Source: Idiomarinaceae bacterium
Lineage (GTDB): Bacteria > Pseudomonadota > Gammaproteobacteria > Enterobacterales > Alteromonadaceae
Length of the DNA stretch: 64,000 nucleotides
Assembly (NCBI GenBank): GCA_002685255.1
Contig: NYWU01000003.1
Coordinates: 1 to 64,000 of the forward strand
Direction: 5' to 3'
The number at the start of each line of letters is the position of its first letter. Position 1 is the first letter of the stretch. Below, in pieces: positions 55,023-63,256 of the stretch. The translations under genes were made by a program, and so were the position numbers. A model generated the notes under the pieces. That model had not been told where the DNA came from and made no database searches. It saw only the letters and a program-made list of their open reading frames with translations.

Positions 55023-56204
55023 ATGAGTTATTCACGACTGCAAATCGCACTCGCCATTTTCGCTATGGCCATCGGAACCTTTTCGATCGGCATTGGTGAA
55101 TTTGTCATGATGGGGCTTCTTCCCAACGTAGGGGCTGACTTTAACACCACCGCTCAGCAGACTGGTCACCTGATCAGTTTATATGCGCTCGGTGTGGTAA
55201 TAGGCGCTCCCCTTATCACTTTACTAGGTGCACGCATCCCTCGTAAGCCACTGATTATCGCTTTAATGCTGGTGTACGCACTCAGCAATTTACTCAGTGC
55301 GCGCGCAGATAGCTTTTTGGAACTGCAGCTTTTCCGTTTTATCAGTGGCCTACCTCACGGAGCCTATGGCGGTATCGTGTGTCTGATGGCTGCTGGGCTA
55401 GTTAATAAGTCTCAACGAGGCATGGCGGTCACCATGGTAATGATGGGCTTGACCATTGCAATTTTAGTCGGTAACCCGCTCGCTACCTGGTTTGGCCAAT
55501 TGCTGGATTGGCGCACCGTGTATATCGGAGTCGGTGTTGTGGCATTAAGTGCGGCGATTTTAGTCGTTGCCTGCGTACCACAGCCCAAGCAAGCATCAGC
55601 AACACGCGTACGAACCGAACTACGCGCGCTAAAAAATAGTCAAGTATTACTCACTCTAGCTATCGGTAGTGTAGGCTTTGGTGGCATGTTCGCCGTATTG
55701 AGTTACCTCTCGCCTACCTTACTTGAAGCAACACAAGTGCACGAATACTGGATACCCATTGCATTACTTATCTACGGCTTAGGTTCGTTTACCGGCAGCA
55801 TTGTCGGCGGTAAACTGACTGACCTTAACATGAAGTGGGCAATTGCAGGTGCTTTAACTTGGGCTATCGTTGTGCTGGCTGTTTTTCCCCTCAGCATCTA
55901 TTCTCTCTACACTATTTTGCCGATGGCATTCTGCTTGGGTACTACTGCAATGTTAGTGCCTGCACTGCAAGTCAGACTCATGGATGTAGCCGGCGAATCA
56001 CAAACACTTGCTGCGTCGCTCAACCATGCAGCCTTTAACATTGCCAACGGTTTAGGTGCCTTTTTAGGCGGCTTATCGCTGAATACGTCTCTAAGCTGGC
56101 AAGCAACGGGCTGGGTTGGTTGCTTATTAGCACTCGCGGGCCTTATGGTGTTTACCATCACCAAATATCATAGTCGCAAAAGTTCAGTACACTTAAGTTT
56201 GTAG
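55023..56204 (+). CDS. MFS transporter, AraJ/DHA1-like
   Basis: 393 residues, twelve predicted helices. The N-terminal FSIGIGEFVMMGLLP and the loop LLGARIPRKPL (motif A-like) and RFISGLPHGAYGG are typical of the AraJ/YdhP-type drug/sugar efflux group. Substrate unknown. Its stop is 5 bases before mntP, so the two may be co-transcribed. No manganese riboswitch fold was evident upstream. Confidence 0.9.
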   Translation: MSYSRLQIALAIFAMAIGTFSIGIGEFVMMGLLPNVGADFNTTAQQTGHLISLYALGVVIGAPLITLLGARIPRKPLIIALMLVYALSNLLSARADSFLELQLFRFISGLPHGAYGGIVCLMAAGLVNKSQRGMAVTMVMMGLTIAILVGNPLATWFGQLLDWRTVYIGVGVVALSAAILVVACVPQPKQASATRVRTELRALKNSQVLLTLAIGSVGFGGMFAVLSYLSPTLLEATQVHEYWIPIALLIYGLGSFTGSIVGGKLTDLNMKWAIAGALTWAIVVLAVFPLSIYSLYTILPMAFCLGTTAMLVPALQVRLMDVAGESQTLAASLNHAAFNIANGLGAFLGGLSLNTSLSWQATGWVGCLLALAGLMVFTITKYHSRKSSVHLSL

Positions 56205-56209
56205 ATATT

Positions 56210-56785
56210 ATGAATATTTTCTCGATGTTTTTAATTGGCTTAGCAATGTCAACCGATGCCTTTGCAGCGGCAATCGGTAAAGGTATTGCTATGCGTAAGC
56301 CAACTCTCAAACAAGCATTAAAAATAGGTGTCTTGTTTGGTGTAGTCGAGGCGATTACGCCGATGCTGGGTTGGTTATTGGGTAAAGCCGCTGCGCAGGT
56401 CATTTCAGAGTACGATCACTGGATTGCGTTGGCATTACTCAGTCTGTTAGGCCTGCACATGATAAAAGAGGGCCTGTCGCCAGACGATGATAAGGACAGT
56501 GAAGTTGACCCAACCCAACAACCCTTTTTTAAGCTATTTCTGACCAGTATTGCCACGTCGATCGATGCAATGGCGGTCGGTGTGGGCATGGCATTTCTTG
56601 ATGTAAATATCTTCCTTGTTGCCGTGATAATAGGCTGCTCTACCTTTGCAGCAGTTACTATTGGCGTCATGATCGGGCGTTACGCGGGTCATATTATCGG
56701 TCGCTATGCGGAAATAGTTGGCGGTATCGTACTCATCGGTGTCGGTATCGCTATAGCTGCCGAGCACGTCGGGTTACTGGGGTAA
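56210..56785 (+). CDS. mntP: Manganese efflux pump MntP
   Basis: 191 residues, six helices in two similar halves; the metal-site motifs are GLAMSTDAFAAAIGKG in the first half and IATSIDAMAVGVGMAF in the second. Exports Mn2+ across the inner membrane. The central acidic loop (DDDKDSEVD) is common in the family. The gene begins 5 bases after the MFS stop, and its 3' end forms one arm of a strong hairpin. Confidence 0.95.
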   Translation: MNIFSMFLIGLAMSTDAFAAAIGKGIAMRKPTLKQALKIGVLFGVVEAITPMLGWLLGKAAAQVISEYDHWIALALLSLLGLHMIKEGLSPDDDKDSEVDPTQQPFFKLFLTSIATSIDAMAVGVGMAFLDVNIFLVAVIIGCSTFAAVTIGVMIGRYAGHIIGRYAEIVGGIVLIGVGIAIAAEHVGLLG

Positions 56786-56792
56786 CCCGACG
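56767..56792. terminator. Hairpin at the mntP stop codon
   Basis: Perfect 11-base arms CGTCGGGTTAC and GTAACCCGACG with a 4-base loop, overlapping the last mntP codons. Followed by GTTGTTTAGG, so it lacks a full T tract on the plus strand. It may protect or stop transcripts from both sides of the convergent junction. Confidence 0.55.
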
Positions 56793-56797
56793 GTTGT

Positions 56798-56923
56798 TTA
56801 GGCGTTTTTAGTCTTTACATAAAAGTAAATTGCATAAAAAACACACAGCCCAATCACTATCGCTAGGCCAGTAAATGAAAAGAATATCACGGGGTCTTTA
56901 AAGAACTGTTGCCAAATACTCAT
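56798..56923 (-). CDS. 41-residue membrane protein, DUF3149-like
   Basis: Sequence starts MSIWQQFFKDPVIFFSFTG, followed by a hydrophobic helix (about 14-35) and a basic end VKTKNA. GGAGA lies nine bases before the ATG. Length and layout (short amphipathic start, one helix, Lys-rich tail) resemble the small DUF3149 proteins, but that match is from memory. Function unknown. Confidence 0.6.
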   Translation of the reverse strand: MSIWQQFFKDPVIFFSFTGLAIVIGLCVFYAIYFYVKTKNA

Positions 56924-57069
56924 CGCTCTATCTCCAAACAAGTTATCTACCGCTCAGTTTAATAACTCAACCCAGTTAACCCATTGACCTAAGTCATGAA
57001 AACTTTAACTTGCAAGACAGGTTAAATGCGTTAACTATGGTTTGATGATTCGCTAATGGAGACGATTTC

Positions 57070-57687
57070 ATGCACAAGCTTGTGTGGGTGCTGATCTTTA
57101 CGAGTTGCTTAATTTGGTCAGCTTATCATCCGAACGATCCGATGACATGGTGGTTAGAAGTGCTTCCAGCTTTGCTAGGCGCCCTTCTGCTAGCGGTCAC
57201 CTATCGGCGATTTACCTTTACGCGTTTGGTATACGGTTTAGCCCTCGTACATTGCGTCATTTTAATGATCGGTGGCCATTATACGTATGCTGAAGTCCCA
57301 TTTTTTGACACCCTCGGCGACTATTTTGGTTGGCAACGGAATAATTACGATAAACTCGGTCACTTTGCTCAAGGCTTCGTCCCAGCCATGATCGTGCGTG
57401 AATTCGTCGTGCGCAATCATCTTATTTTCGGGCGCTTATGGCAGTTTGTATTCATTACCTCATTTTGTTTAGCATTCAGTGCTTTTTATGAGCTAATTGA
57501 GTGGTGGGTTGCTGTGGCCACTGGCGAAGGTGCAGAGGCCTTCTTGGGTACACAAGGTTATGCTTGGGATACACAGTCCGATATGGCATTTGCGCTTATT
57601 GGCGCAACATCAGCTTTGTTGTTACTCTCAGGAATACATAATCGGCAAATTGAACAGAAGCGCTCTCTCTATGGCAGAACACAATAA
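57070..57687 (+). CDS. DUF2238 (YjdF-type) inner-membrane protein
   Basis: 205 residues with six helices. Conserved stretch NNYDKLGHFAQGFVPAMIVREFVVR and SAFYELIEWWVAVATGEGAEAFLGTQGYAWDTQSDM, with several acidic and His residues inside the membrane region, typical of YjdF/DUF2238. Function unknown. The last 17 bases overlap the following small gene. Confidence 0.92.
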   Translation: MHKLVWVLIFTSCLIWSAYHPNDPMTWWLEVLPALLGALLLAVTYRRFTFTRLVYGLALVHCVILMIGGHYTYAEVPFFDTLGDYFGWQRNNYDKLGHFAQGFVPAMIVREFVVRNHLIFGRLWQFVFITSFCLAFSAFYELIEWWVAVATGEGAEAFLGTQGYAWDTQSDMAFALIGATSALLLLSGIHNRQIEQKRSLYGRTQ

Positions 57688-57865
57688 ACAAAACAATGAG
57701 TCTAATCTAGGTTTGAGTATGGGCATCGGCATCGCCCTAGGCACCACTATTGGTGTTGCTATGGATCAACTTGCAATGGGTGTTGCATTAGGCGTCGCAT
57801 TCGGCGCCGCCTATGGCTTTGCAACTAAAAAGAAGCCTGACTCGGATGACGATAAGTCAGACTAA
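57671..57865 (+). CDS. Small glycine-zipper protein
   Basis: 64 residues: charged start (MAEHNKQNNESN), then GLSMGIGIALGTTIGVAMDQL and MGVALGVAFGAAYGFA, Gly-spaced hydrophobic helices of glycine-zipper type, then an acidic/basic tail KKKPDSDDDKSD. Overlaps the DUF2238 end by 17 bases, hence translationally coupled. A membrane-inserted hairpin is likely; role unknown. Stop overlaps mscS-type stop by 4 bases. Confidence 0.75.
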   Translation: MAEHNKQNNESNLGLSMGIGIALGTTIGVAMDQLAMGVALGVAFGAAYGFATKKKPDSDDDKSD

Positions 57866-58737
57866 GCGCGCGGTAAATAGTCACCCAAATAATCATCATC
57901 AGCGAATAACTCGGCGAGAATGGCTTGCTCGGTTTGGTTCCTATCATGCTCTTTTGTCGGCAATCGAACAATTAAATGCAGCTCTTCCGCACATTGCAGT
58001 TGGATAGTTACGCGCGGTTCAACGACAGGTTGTTCGAGCCCTGTCCGATAGCTCAGGCGTGCAAAATGTCGTTTAGCCTGATCAATGTAGGGTTCGCTGT
58101 ATTTTTGTGCTAATTGCAATAACTTCTCTTGCGCTGGTCGCCATTTATGCTGACGCAAAAACGGTACACTGAATGTATGTAAAACAAAGTCTTGCGAGTA
58201 ACTTTCATTGATCACCGCCTCACTCGCAAACAATGAGTTAGGTAACACGATGAGTCGGCCACTACGCTGTTGCATAGCTTTGCCCGGCCCCACTTCAAGA
58301 ATCGTTGTGGTCAACAGGTTCTGATCGATAACGTCGCCACGGAACTCTTTAACCTGTATGCGATCGCCGATATTAAACGAGCGCGCGCCCCCTTTAATTA
58401 GAGCCCCCGAAACACAAAGAATCAGCTCTTTGGTAGCAATAACGAGCGCGACTGCAATAGCGACCATCGATAATGCAAAAGTCCTTAATTCATGACCCCA
58501 AATCACCACTAAGCCGAGAATTAGGATAATCAATAAAATATTTCGCAACTGGATAAGCCAGCGTCGACGCATTTCACTTGATTGAATATTGCGACGAATA
58601 AAGCGACGCAGCAAAAAGCGACTCACTGCCACAACCAAGATCAAAAGTAGTGTACTAATCGTCAGACGAATCAACGACTCGGAGTTTTTTAACTCCTCTA
58701 TAAATGCATTAAGTGCCGACTGCATGACGTCTGACAT
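57862..58737 (-). CDS. MscS-family mechanosensitive channel
   Basis: 291 residues. Three N-terminal helices (about 22-42, 62-80, 88-115), the last being the pore helix (SMVAIAVALVIATKELILCVSGALI). The MscS beta domain has FNIGDRIQVKEFRGDVIDQNLLTTTI and the Pro-Asn segment LIVLPNSLF. Opens on membrane tension to release solutes during hypo-osmotic shock. Pore residues differ from the usual Gly/Ala pattern of MscS, so it is a small divergent paralogue. Confidence 0.9.
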   Translation of the reverse strand: MSDVMQSALNAFIEELKNSESLIRLTISTLLLILVVAVSRFLLRRFIRRNIQSSEMRRRWLIQLRNILLIILILGLVVIWGHELRTFALSMVAIAVALVIATKELILCVSGALIKGGARSFNIGDRIQVKEFRGDVIDQNLLTTTILEVGPGKAMQQRSGRLIVLPNSLFASEAVINESYSQDFVLHTFSVPFLRQHKWRPAQEKLLQLAQKYSEPYIDQAKRHFARLSYRTGLEQPVVEPRVTIQLQCAEELHLIVRLPTKEHDRNQTEQAILAELFADDDYLGDYLPRA

Positions 58738-58835
58738 AGATAACCCTCAAAAAATAGAAAATAACGTTCAACTATTATGATCGTTTATTGCAAAACTCGT
58801 GTAAATACACTGTGACAGCTATATTTTTCTACTAT

Positions 58836-58853
58836 ATTAGAAATCGTTCTAAT
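58836..58853. repeat. Inverted repeat, candidate operator of the BON gene
   Basis: ATTAGAAATCGTTCTAAT: perfect 7-base arms around ATCG, 18 bases before the BON start. It lies at the putative -10 (TATATT or TATTAG) of a promoter with GTGACA at 58812-58817. Confidence 0.45.
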
Positions 58854-58870
58854 TAAACAGGAGGTGTTTC

Positions 58871-59263
58871 ATGGCATCAGTAAAAACTTTATCACTCGTA
58901 AGTTTGATGGCATTAGCAAGCTTGAGTCTTGCTGCGTGTTCACAAGAATCAGCAGAAGACAAGACTGAACAAGCAATGGAGTCTGCAAAAGATACAGCCG
59001 ATAAAATGGGCGATGCTGCAGAACAAAAAATGGAAGAGGCCGGTGAGTATCTCTCGGATTCTGCTATTACTGCAAAGGTTAAAACGGCTCTGTTTGACAA
59101 CGGCGGCTTAGATAGCTCAAAAATCAGTGTCGAAACTCGGAATAAAACCGTTTATTTAAGCGGTACTGTAGCGACCGAAAATGATGCTGAAACCGCCGGT
59201 CAATTAGCTGAAGGCGTAGACGGTGTTGAAGACGTTGAAAATGACATTGTAGTAGGCAACTAA
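58871..59263 (+). CDS. BON-domain lipoprotein (OsmY-like)
   Basis: 130 residues. Lipoprotein signal with LSLAAC lipobox (Cys22). A linker rich in Ala, Lys and Glu (about 25-60) is coiled-coil-like. The BON domain follows: SDSAITAKVKTALFDNGGLDSSKISVETRN, then VYLSGTVATENDAETAGQLAEGVDGVEDVENDIVV. BON proteins bind phospholipids at the envelope and are often osmotic- or stress-induced. Strong AGGAGGT ribosome site. Ends in a terminator shared with the convergent methyltransferase gene. Confidence 0.93.
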   Translation: MASVKTLSLVSLMALASLSLAACSQESAEDKTEQAMESAKDTADKMGDAAEQKMEEAGEYLSDSAITAKVKTALFDNGGLDSSKISVETRNKTVYLSGTVATENDAETAGQLAEGVDGVEDVENDIVVGN

Positions 59264-59282
59264 GCTGTTGTTGCTTGAGTTT

Positions 59283-59313
59283 CGAGCCCGTTTAAACACG
59301 GGCTCGTGCTTTT
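59283..59313 (+). terminator. Terminator after the BON gene
   Basis: CGAGCCCGT / ACGGGCTCG stem with 6-base loop, followed by TGCTTTT. It extends into the last codons of the convergent methyltransferase gene. Confidence 0.75.
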
Positions 59314-60416
59314 ATTAACGTATTGCGCGGTGTCAGTTCGCGATCACAAAATGCCTCTAACGAAACCTCGTAGCCCTGCTCCGTTAGAAAAACAGCTCTA
59401 TCGAGCAATAACCAACGTTCAATATATGGCTGAAACTTCAACCTTACCTGTTCTATCGCCTCAGTAACTTCAAACCGTTGCTTACCTCTTGTCAGCCAGT
59501 AGTCAGCATCAAAACTTGAGTTGAGACTCACCCCATGTTGCGCTGCAGCCCACCGACAAAAATCCTCAAATGAGCCCATAAAGATTGCTTTAGATACGGA
59601 GTTGAGCGGTCGGTAATTTGGATCATTCAGCTGTTCTTGACGCCAAGACTCATAACCCAAGCGCCATACAAGCTCCGTATGACGTAGCCCTCGCGCTCGT
59701 CTACCTGCTGTCACAAGTCCCTGAGCTGCGAGCCTTAACGCGTTTTTATTGAGCTTCAAATCACATTGTTGCGCAGCCTTTGATAACGGCTCGTAGTGTA
59801 CCTGTCGAGTCAAATGATAGCAGCATGGCGCCACGTAAATGTCCCGCACCTGCGCCTCACTCGCGTGCCCCAACAACCTAATATGTAAGTCGCCGCACGC
59901 GTGCAGTGCCATTGCCGTTCGACTGTTGCGAAGTATTTGCTGAATCTTACCATCACCCGCCGTCGCCAATACATCCTGCTGAATAAACGTTTGTGGCAAC
60001 TGGTGTTTCAGTGCAAGCTCAGAGCCTTCCGCACACAGCGCAGATTGCCATTCAATACTGGTTACTGGGCGTTGCTGGGCCAAACTCAATAATCGCCCTA
60101 AGTGCCCCTTGCCAGCACACCACTCTATGGCCATCGCTTGGTGCTCCGGTACCTGAGCAATAAACGCTCGCACTTGCGCTAGTTTGCGGCCTTTGATGCC
60201 TTGGGTAAGCCAAAATGGCGGAGACGGTTCCGAGGCTTCATTCGGTTCATATGGCCAAACGGGATCAACTAATAACCGCATGCCCTCAAGTGTCCTAGCT
60301 AGCGTCGACTCACCTTCCCACGGCCATTCGCAGTGTTCGAATGCAACGATGTCCCAAAAAGCCCTGCTATCTGCAAGCGCCTGACTGTATTGCTCGAGCA
60401 GTTCTTTTAAGTTCAC
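59292..60416 (-). CDS. SAM-dependent methyltransferase-like protein (PF13679/METTL25-type)
   Basis: 374 residues. The class I motif is AIEWCAGKGHLGRLLSL (residues about 95-112), followed by VTSIEWQ and ALHACGDL, then VAPCCYHL. These Cys and His features resemble the METTL25/RRNAD1-type group, known in bacteria mostly as uncharacterised methyltransferases. The C-terminal half is helical. Follows the amidohydrolase by 32 bases. Substrate unknown. Confidence 0.8.
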   Translation of the reverse strand: MNLKELLEQYSQALADSRAFWDIVAFEHCEWPWEGESTLARTLEGMRLLVDPVWPYEPNEASEPSPPFWLTQGIKGRKLAQVRAFIAQVPEHQAMAIEWCAGKGHLGRLLSLAQQRPVTSIEWQSALCAEGSELALKHQLPQTFIQQDVLATAGDGKIQQILRNSRTAMALHACGDLHIRLLGHASEAQVRDIYVAPCCYHLTRQVHYEPLSKAAQQCDLKLNKNALRLAAQGLVTAGRRARGLRHTELVWRLGYESWRQEQLNDPNYRPLNSVSKAIFMGSFEDFCRWAAAQHGVSLNSSFDADYWLTRGKQRFEVTEAIEQVRLKFQPYIERWLLLDRAVFLTEQGYEVSLEAFCDRELTPRNTLIKARARV

Positions 60417-60448
60417 AGCATTAACCTAATCAATGACCCGACACTATT

Positions 60449-61702
60449 TTATCTTACTTGATAGCCATTCTTCCAGACAGCCTGAGGCTCTAGTAAAACC
60501 TGCATCCCCTGCTCAGGTGATGAGTCAATCAATACTATATCGGCGCGTTGCCCCACCGCCAATCGTCCTCGATTGTTAATTCTCCAACGACTAGCCGCGA
60601 GCGCGGTCGCTGAATTAATCGCATCTTGCCAGTTTACGTCTTGTGCTTCGAGCCACATCAGCTCTGCAATCAGACTAATGCCGTGTGCGGTACCTGGGTT
60701 GGGCGCATCGCTCCCCACCAGTACGTCAATCTCGCTTTCATTAAGCAGCCGGGTGTTAGTTTGTAAGTTATTATAAAATGAGGTTGATGCCATAGTCGCG
60801 CCACCACCGCTTAAATTATTTGCATTCCCCTGATTAAAACAGTCTCCACAGGCGGGCAATAGTACCTTTGTATTAAATTCACCGTGCACTAGGTGCTCAT
60901 AAATAATGTTGGTTGGCACGACAAATACCTGTGAATCTTCCATTACACCCATCAATTCTTCGCTCATGGGCTTATCAAAAAAACCATGCACCAAACCATC
61001 AGCGCCGGCAGCAACGGCGTGCTCTGCAGAAAGGTGGTCGGCGATATGCACCACGGCTAACACCTGCTGAGCATGCGCCGCTTGAATAACACGCTGCAGT
61101 TGTTGATAACTGATCGATGGGCGGTGAGGGTAAGCAGCGCCTTCTGCGGTGTACACAATCTTAATAAAGTCAGAACCCTCAGCAATACGTTCCGATACAG
61201 CCGCTTCGGCGCTATCATTGTCAGCAAGCGGGTGAGGGCTAAACCCGAACTGCGTTCCATGCCCCTGCGGCGCAGTAACCAGCCGGCCAGCTCCCCACAT
61301 ATCAGCCTCCTGCTGCAATTGTACTGAGCTCCGTTGTTGCCGAGCTTTAACTAACTCACTTGGATGCCCGAATAGATCAATCACCGTTGTCACACCAAAA
61401 TCAAGTGCTTGTTCTCGCGCCTTACCCCACGCGTGAACATGGCTATCAATCAGTCCAGGAATAAGCCATTGGCCCGGCTTGGTGGGGTAAACGCGCTGAT
61501 TAGTGTTCGGTGGCTGCGAATCAACGCGTACAATAACACCCTCTTCGACCGACACGTAATGCGCTTGTAACACTTTCTCACCATCGAATACATTGATAGG
61601 CCCAACGGTAAAACTATTCTCTTCGACCGGCGCAGGCTCAGGTAATAACCACAATAACGCAGCCACAACAACAACGCCGACGATCCACGGAAGTTTACTC
61701 AT
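60449..61702 (-). CDS. Membrane-anchored amidohydrolase (imidazolonepropionase-like)
   Basis: 417 residues. The N-terminal helix WIVGVVVVAALLWLLPEP acts as signal anchor, so the catalytic domain lies in the periplasm. Metal ligands: DSHVHAW (HxH, about 89-91), Lys in DFIKIVYT, His in AVVHIAD and LVHGFFD, and Asp in VGSDAPNPGT. It may hydrolyse a cyclic amide or peptide. ATGA overlap with the permease gene suggests that it works with the exporter. Confidence 0.88.
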   Translation of the reverse strand: MSKLPWIVGVVVVAALLWLLPEPAPVEENSFTVGPINVFDGEKVLQAHYVSVEEGVIVRVDSQPPNTNQRVYPTKPGQWLIPGLIDSHVHAWGKAREQALDFGVTTVIDLFGHPSELVKARQQRSSVQLQQEADMWGAGRLVTAPQGHGTQFGFSPHPLADNDSAEAAVSERIAEGSDFIKIVYTAEGAAYPHRPSISYQQLQRVIQAAHAQQVLAVVHIADHLSAEHAVAAGADGLVHGFFDKPMSEELMGVMEDSQVFVVPTNIIYEHLVHGEFNTKVLLPACGDCFNQGNANNLSGGGATMASTSFYNNLQTNTRLLNESEIDVLVGSDAPNPGTAHGISLIAELMWLEAQDVNWQDAINSATALAASRWRINNRGRLAVGQRADIVLIDSSPEQGMQVLLEPQAVWKNGYQVR

Positions 61703-62436
61703 GATTGGCTCCCACTAAAGCGTCCAGATAGGCCTTTCAGCACTGCCATCATGCTGACACTGAATAGGCACAAATAAATAATATGCCAATACCAACTGAC
61801 CTCATCGGCCTTTCCGATGACCGCATAACCTAATTGCACTAAGTGATAACTCGGCAGCCCATAAGCGACCCATTGCACCCAATCAGGCATTAAAAACAGA
61901 GGAAACCATAAGCCAGACAGCAGCGCCATGGGCAGATAAATCAGGTTAACGACACCGGCTGCAGCACGATCAGCGACTAAGGCTCCAATGAGCATCCCTA
62001 ATGCAGCGAAAGGCAACGTACCTAACGTAAAAATCAGTGTTAAGAGTCCCCACTGCCAAAACCATAACCGGACACCAGCGAGCCAAGCAGACTCGATGTA
62101 AAGCAAGAGTAGGATAACTGCAGAAAAAACGGCACTATTGACGAGCTTGGCAAAAATAAAGCTATTGAACTTCATTGGCGATAATAGCTTTAAGGTGAGC
62201 CATCCATGAGTGCGCTCACTCGCAATACTCACCGCAAGGTGAAAAAACGGCGGACCCATAATCCCAAAACAAGCATATGAAATAAGAAGGTAATCACTAT
62301 GACCGTTGGAAAAATCCACCATGATGCCAAAAAAGAAGTAAAACACGACCGGAAACGCAAACGCCGGTAGGTAAAAACTAGGCGATCGCAATAATACCCG
62401 CATATCCATTTGAGCTTCGACTAACCATTGGTTCAT
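61699..62436 (-). CDS. ABC-2 type transporter permease
   Basis: 245 residues with six helices. The SERTHGWLTLKLLSPMKFNSFIFAKL region is typical of ABC-2 exporters, as is the LIYLPMALLSGLWFPLFLMPDWVQWVAYGLPSYHLV segment. Probable exporter of a drug, lipid or small peptide. Overlaps the ATPase and amidohydrolase genes by 4 bases on either side. Confidence 0.9.
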   Translation of the reverse strand: MNQWLVEAQMDMRVLLRSPSFYLPAFAFPVVFYFFFGIMVDFSNGHSDYLLISYACFGIMGPPFFHLAVSIASERTHGWLTLKLLSPMKFNSFIFAKLVNSAVFSAVILLLLYIESAWLAGVRLWFWQWGLLTLIFTLGTLPFAALGMLIGALVADRAAAGVVNLIYLPMALLSGLWFPLFLMPDWVQWVAYGLPSYHLVQLGYAVIGKADEVSWYWHIIYLCLFSVSMMAVLKGLSGRFSGSQS

Positions 62437-63134
62437 GACGCGTTTTCTCCTATCAATGTGGACATCAATTGTTCTAAAGACATACTTTTTATGGGTAACT
62501 TCTCGGCGGGCGCCTGTTTACGCAAGAGCACCACAGAGTCAGCCAATTGATAGGCTTCTTCTATGTAGTGCGTGGTTAAAATAATGGCGACACCCTGACT
62601 TTTCAGTGACTCAATACAACGCCACATCTGTTGTCGTGTATTCAGGTCCATCCCAACGCTAGGTTCATCCAAAAACAATAATTGCGGTCGGCCGATGAGT
62701 GCGAGCGCAAACATGACACGCTGCTGCTCTCCGCCTGACAAGACAGCAAAACGCTTGTCTAATAATGAACCGATAGGTAGCAGCTGCTTTAACTCCTCGA
62801 TATCGACTGGATTGCTGTAATAACTTCGATATAGCGTAATCTGCTCGTGTACAGTCAATTGCCCGTTCACAGCCCCCACCTGCATGACCACGCCCCAGCG
62901 CTGCTTTAATGAGGGACTCCGATACTTGCTTGGCTGCTGTTCATCAAACAGGCCAATTTGGCCCGCGTCTGGAGCAGTCAGTCCAAGAATGCAGCGAATC
63001 AGTGTTGTCTTACCGACGCCATTCTCACCTAGCACCGCAACGACCTCACCACCGTTAACATTCAAAGAAAATTCGCTTAATACGGGCGTGTTAGCGTAGG
63101 ACTTCGATAAATTTGTAATTGATAGAACCGTCAT
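62433..63134 (-). CDS. ABC transporter ATP-binding protein
   Basis: 233 residues. Walker A is VLGENGVGKTTLIRCIL, the signature is LSGGEQQRVMFALAL, Walker B is LLFLDEPSVGMD, and the H-loop is TTHYIEEA. First gene of an ATPase-permease-amidohydrolase run, with the methyltransferase gene following after 32 bases. Divergent from a NarL-class kinase gene 122 bases away, a common pattern of DesK-type regulation of exporters. Confidence 0.93.
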   Translation of the reverse strand: MTVLSITNLSKSYANTPVLSEFSLNVNGGEVVAVLGENGVGKTTLIRCILGLTAPDAGQIGLFDEQQPSKYRSPSLKQRWGVVMQVGAVNGQLTVHEQITLYRSYYSNPVDIEELKQLLPIGSLLDKRFAVLSGGEQQRVMFALALIGRPQLLFLDEPSVGMDLNTRQQMWRCIESLKSQGVAIILTTHYIEEAYQLADSVVLLRKQAPAEKLPIKSMSLEQLMSTLIGENAS

Positions 63135-63192
63135 TACTCACCTCCATTTTCTGCTAGCTTAGTGAGTTACCCCGAACGGAGGCAGTCATCTT

Positions 63193-63220
63193 TGTCATTT
63201 TATTGTGATGACAATTGTCA
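63193..63220. promoter_or_regulatory. TGTCA inverted repeats between the kinase and exporter genes
   Basis: TGTCAT (63193) and ATGACA (63208) form an inverted pair, and TGACAATTGTCA (63209-63220) is a perfect 12-base palindrome. Sits in the divergent promoter region, so a candidate site for the partner NarL-type regulator. Function inferred. Confidence 0.4.
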
Positions 63221-63256
63221 CTAGCATGAAATGAAGGTTCGTTTCATAATGCGACT

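Noticed and set aside
55023-56785. Manganese riboswitch controlling mntP
   Set aside because: mntP begins only 5 bases after the MFS gene, and no yybP-ykoY-like fold was evident before the MFS start.
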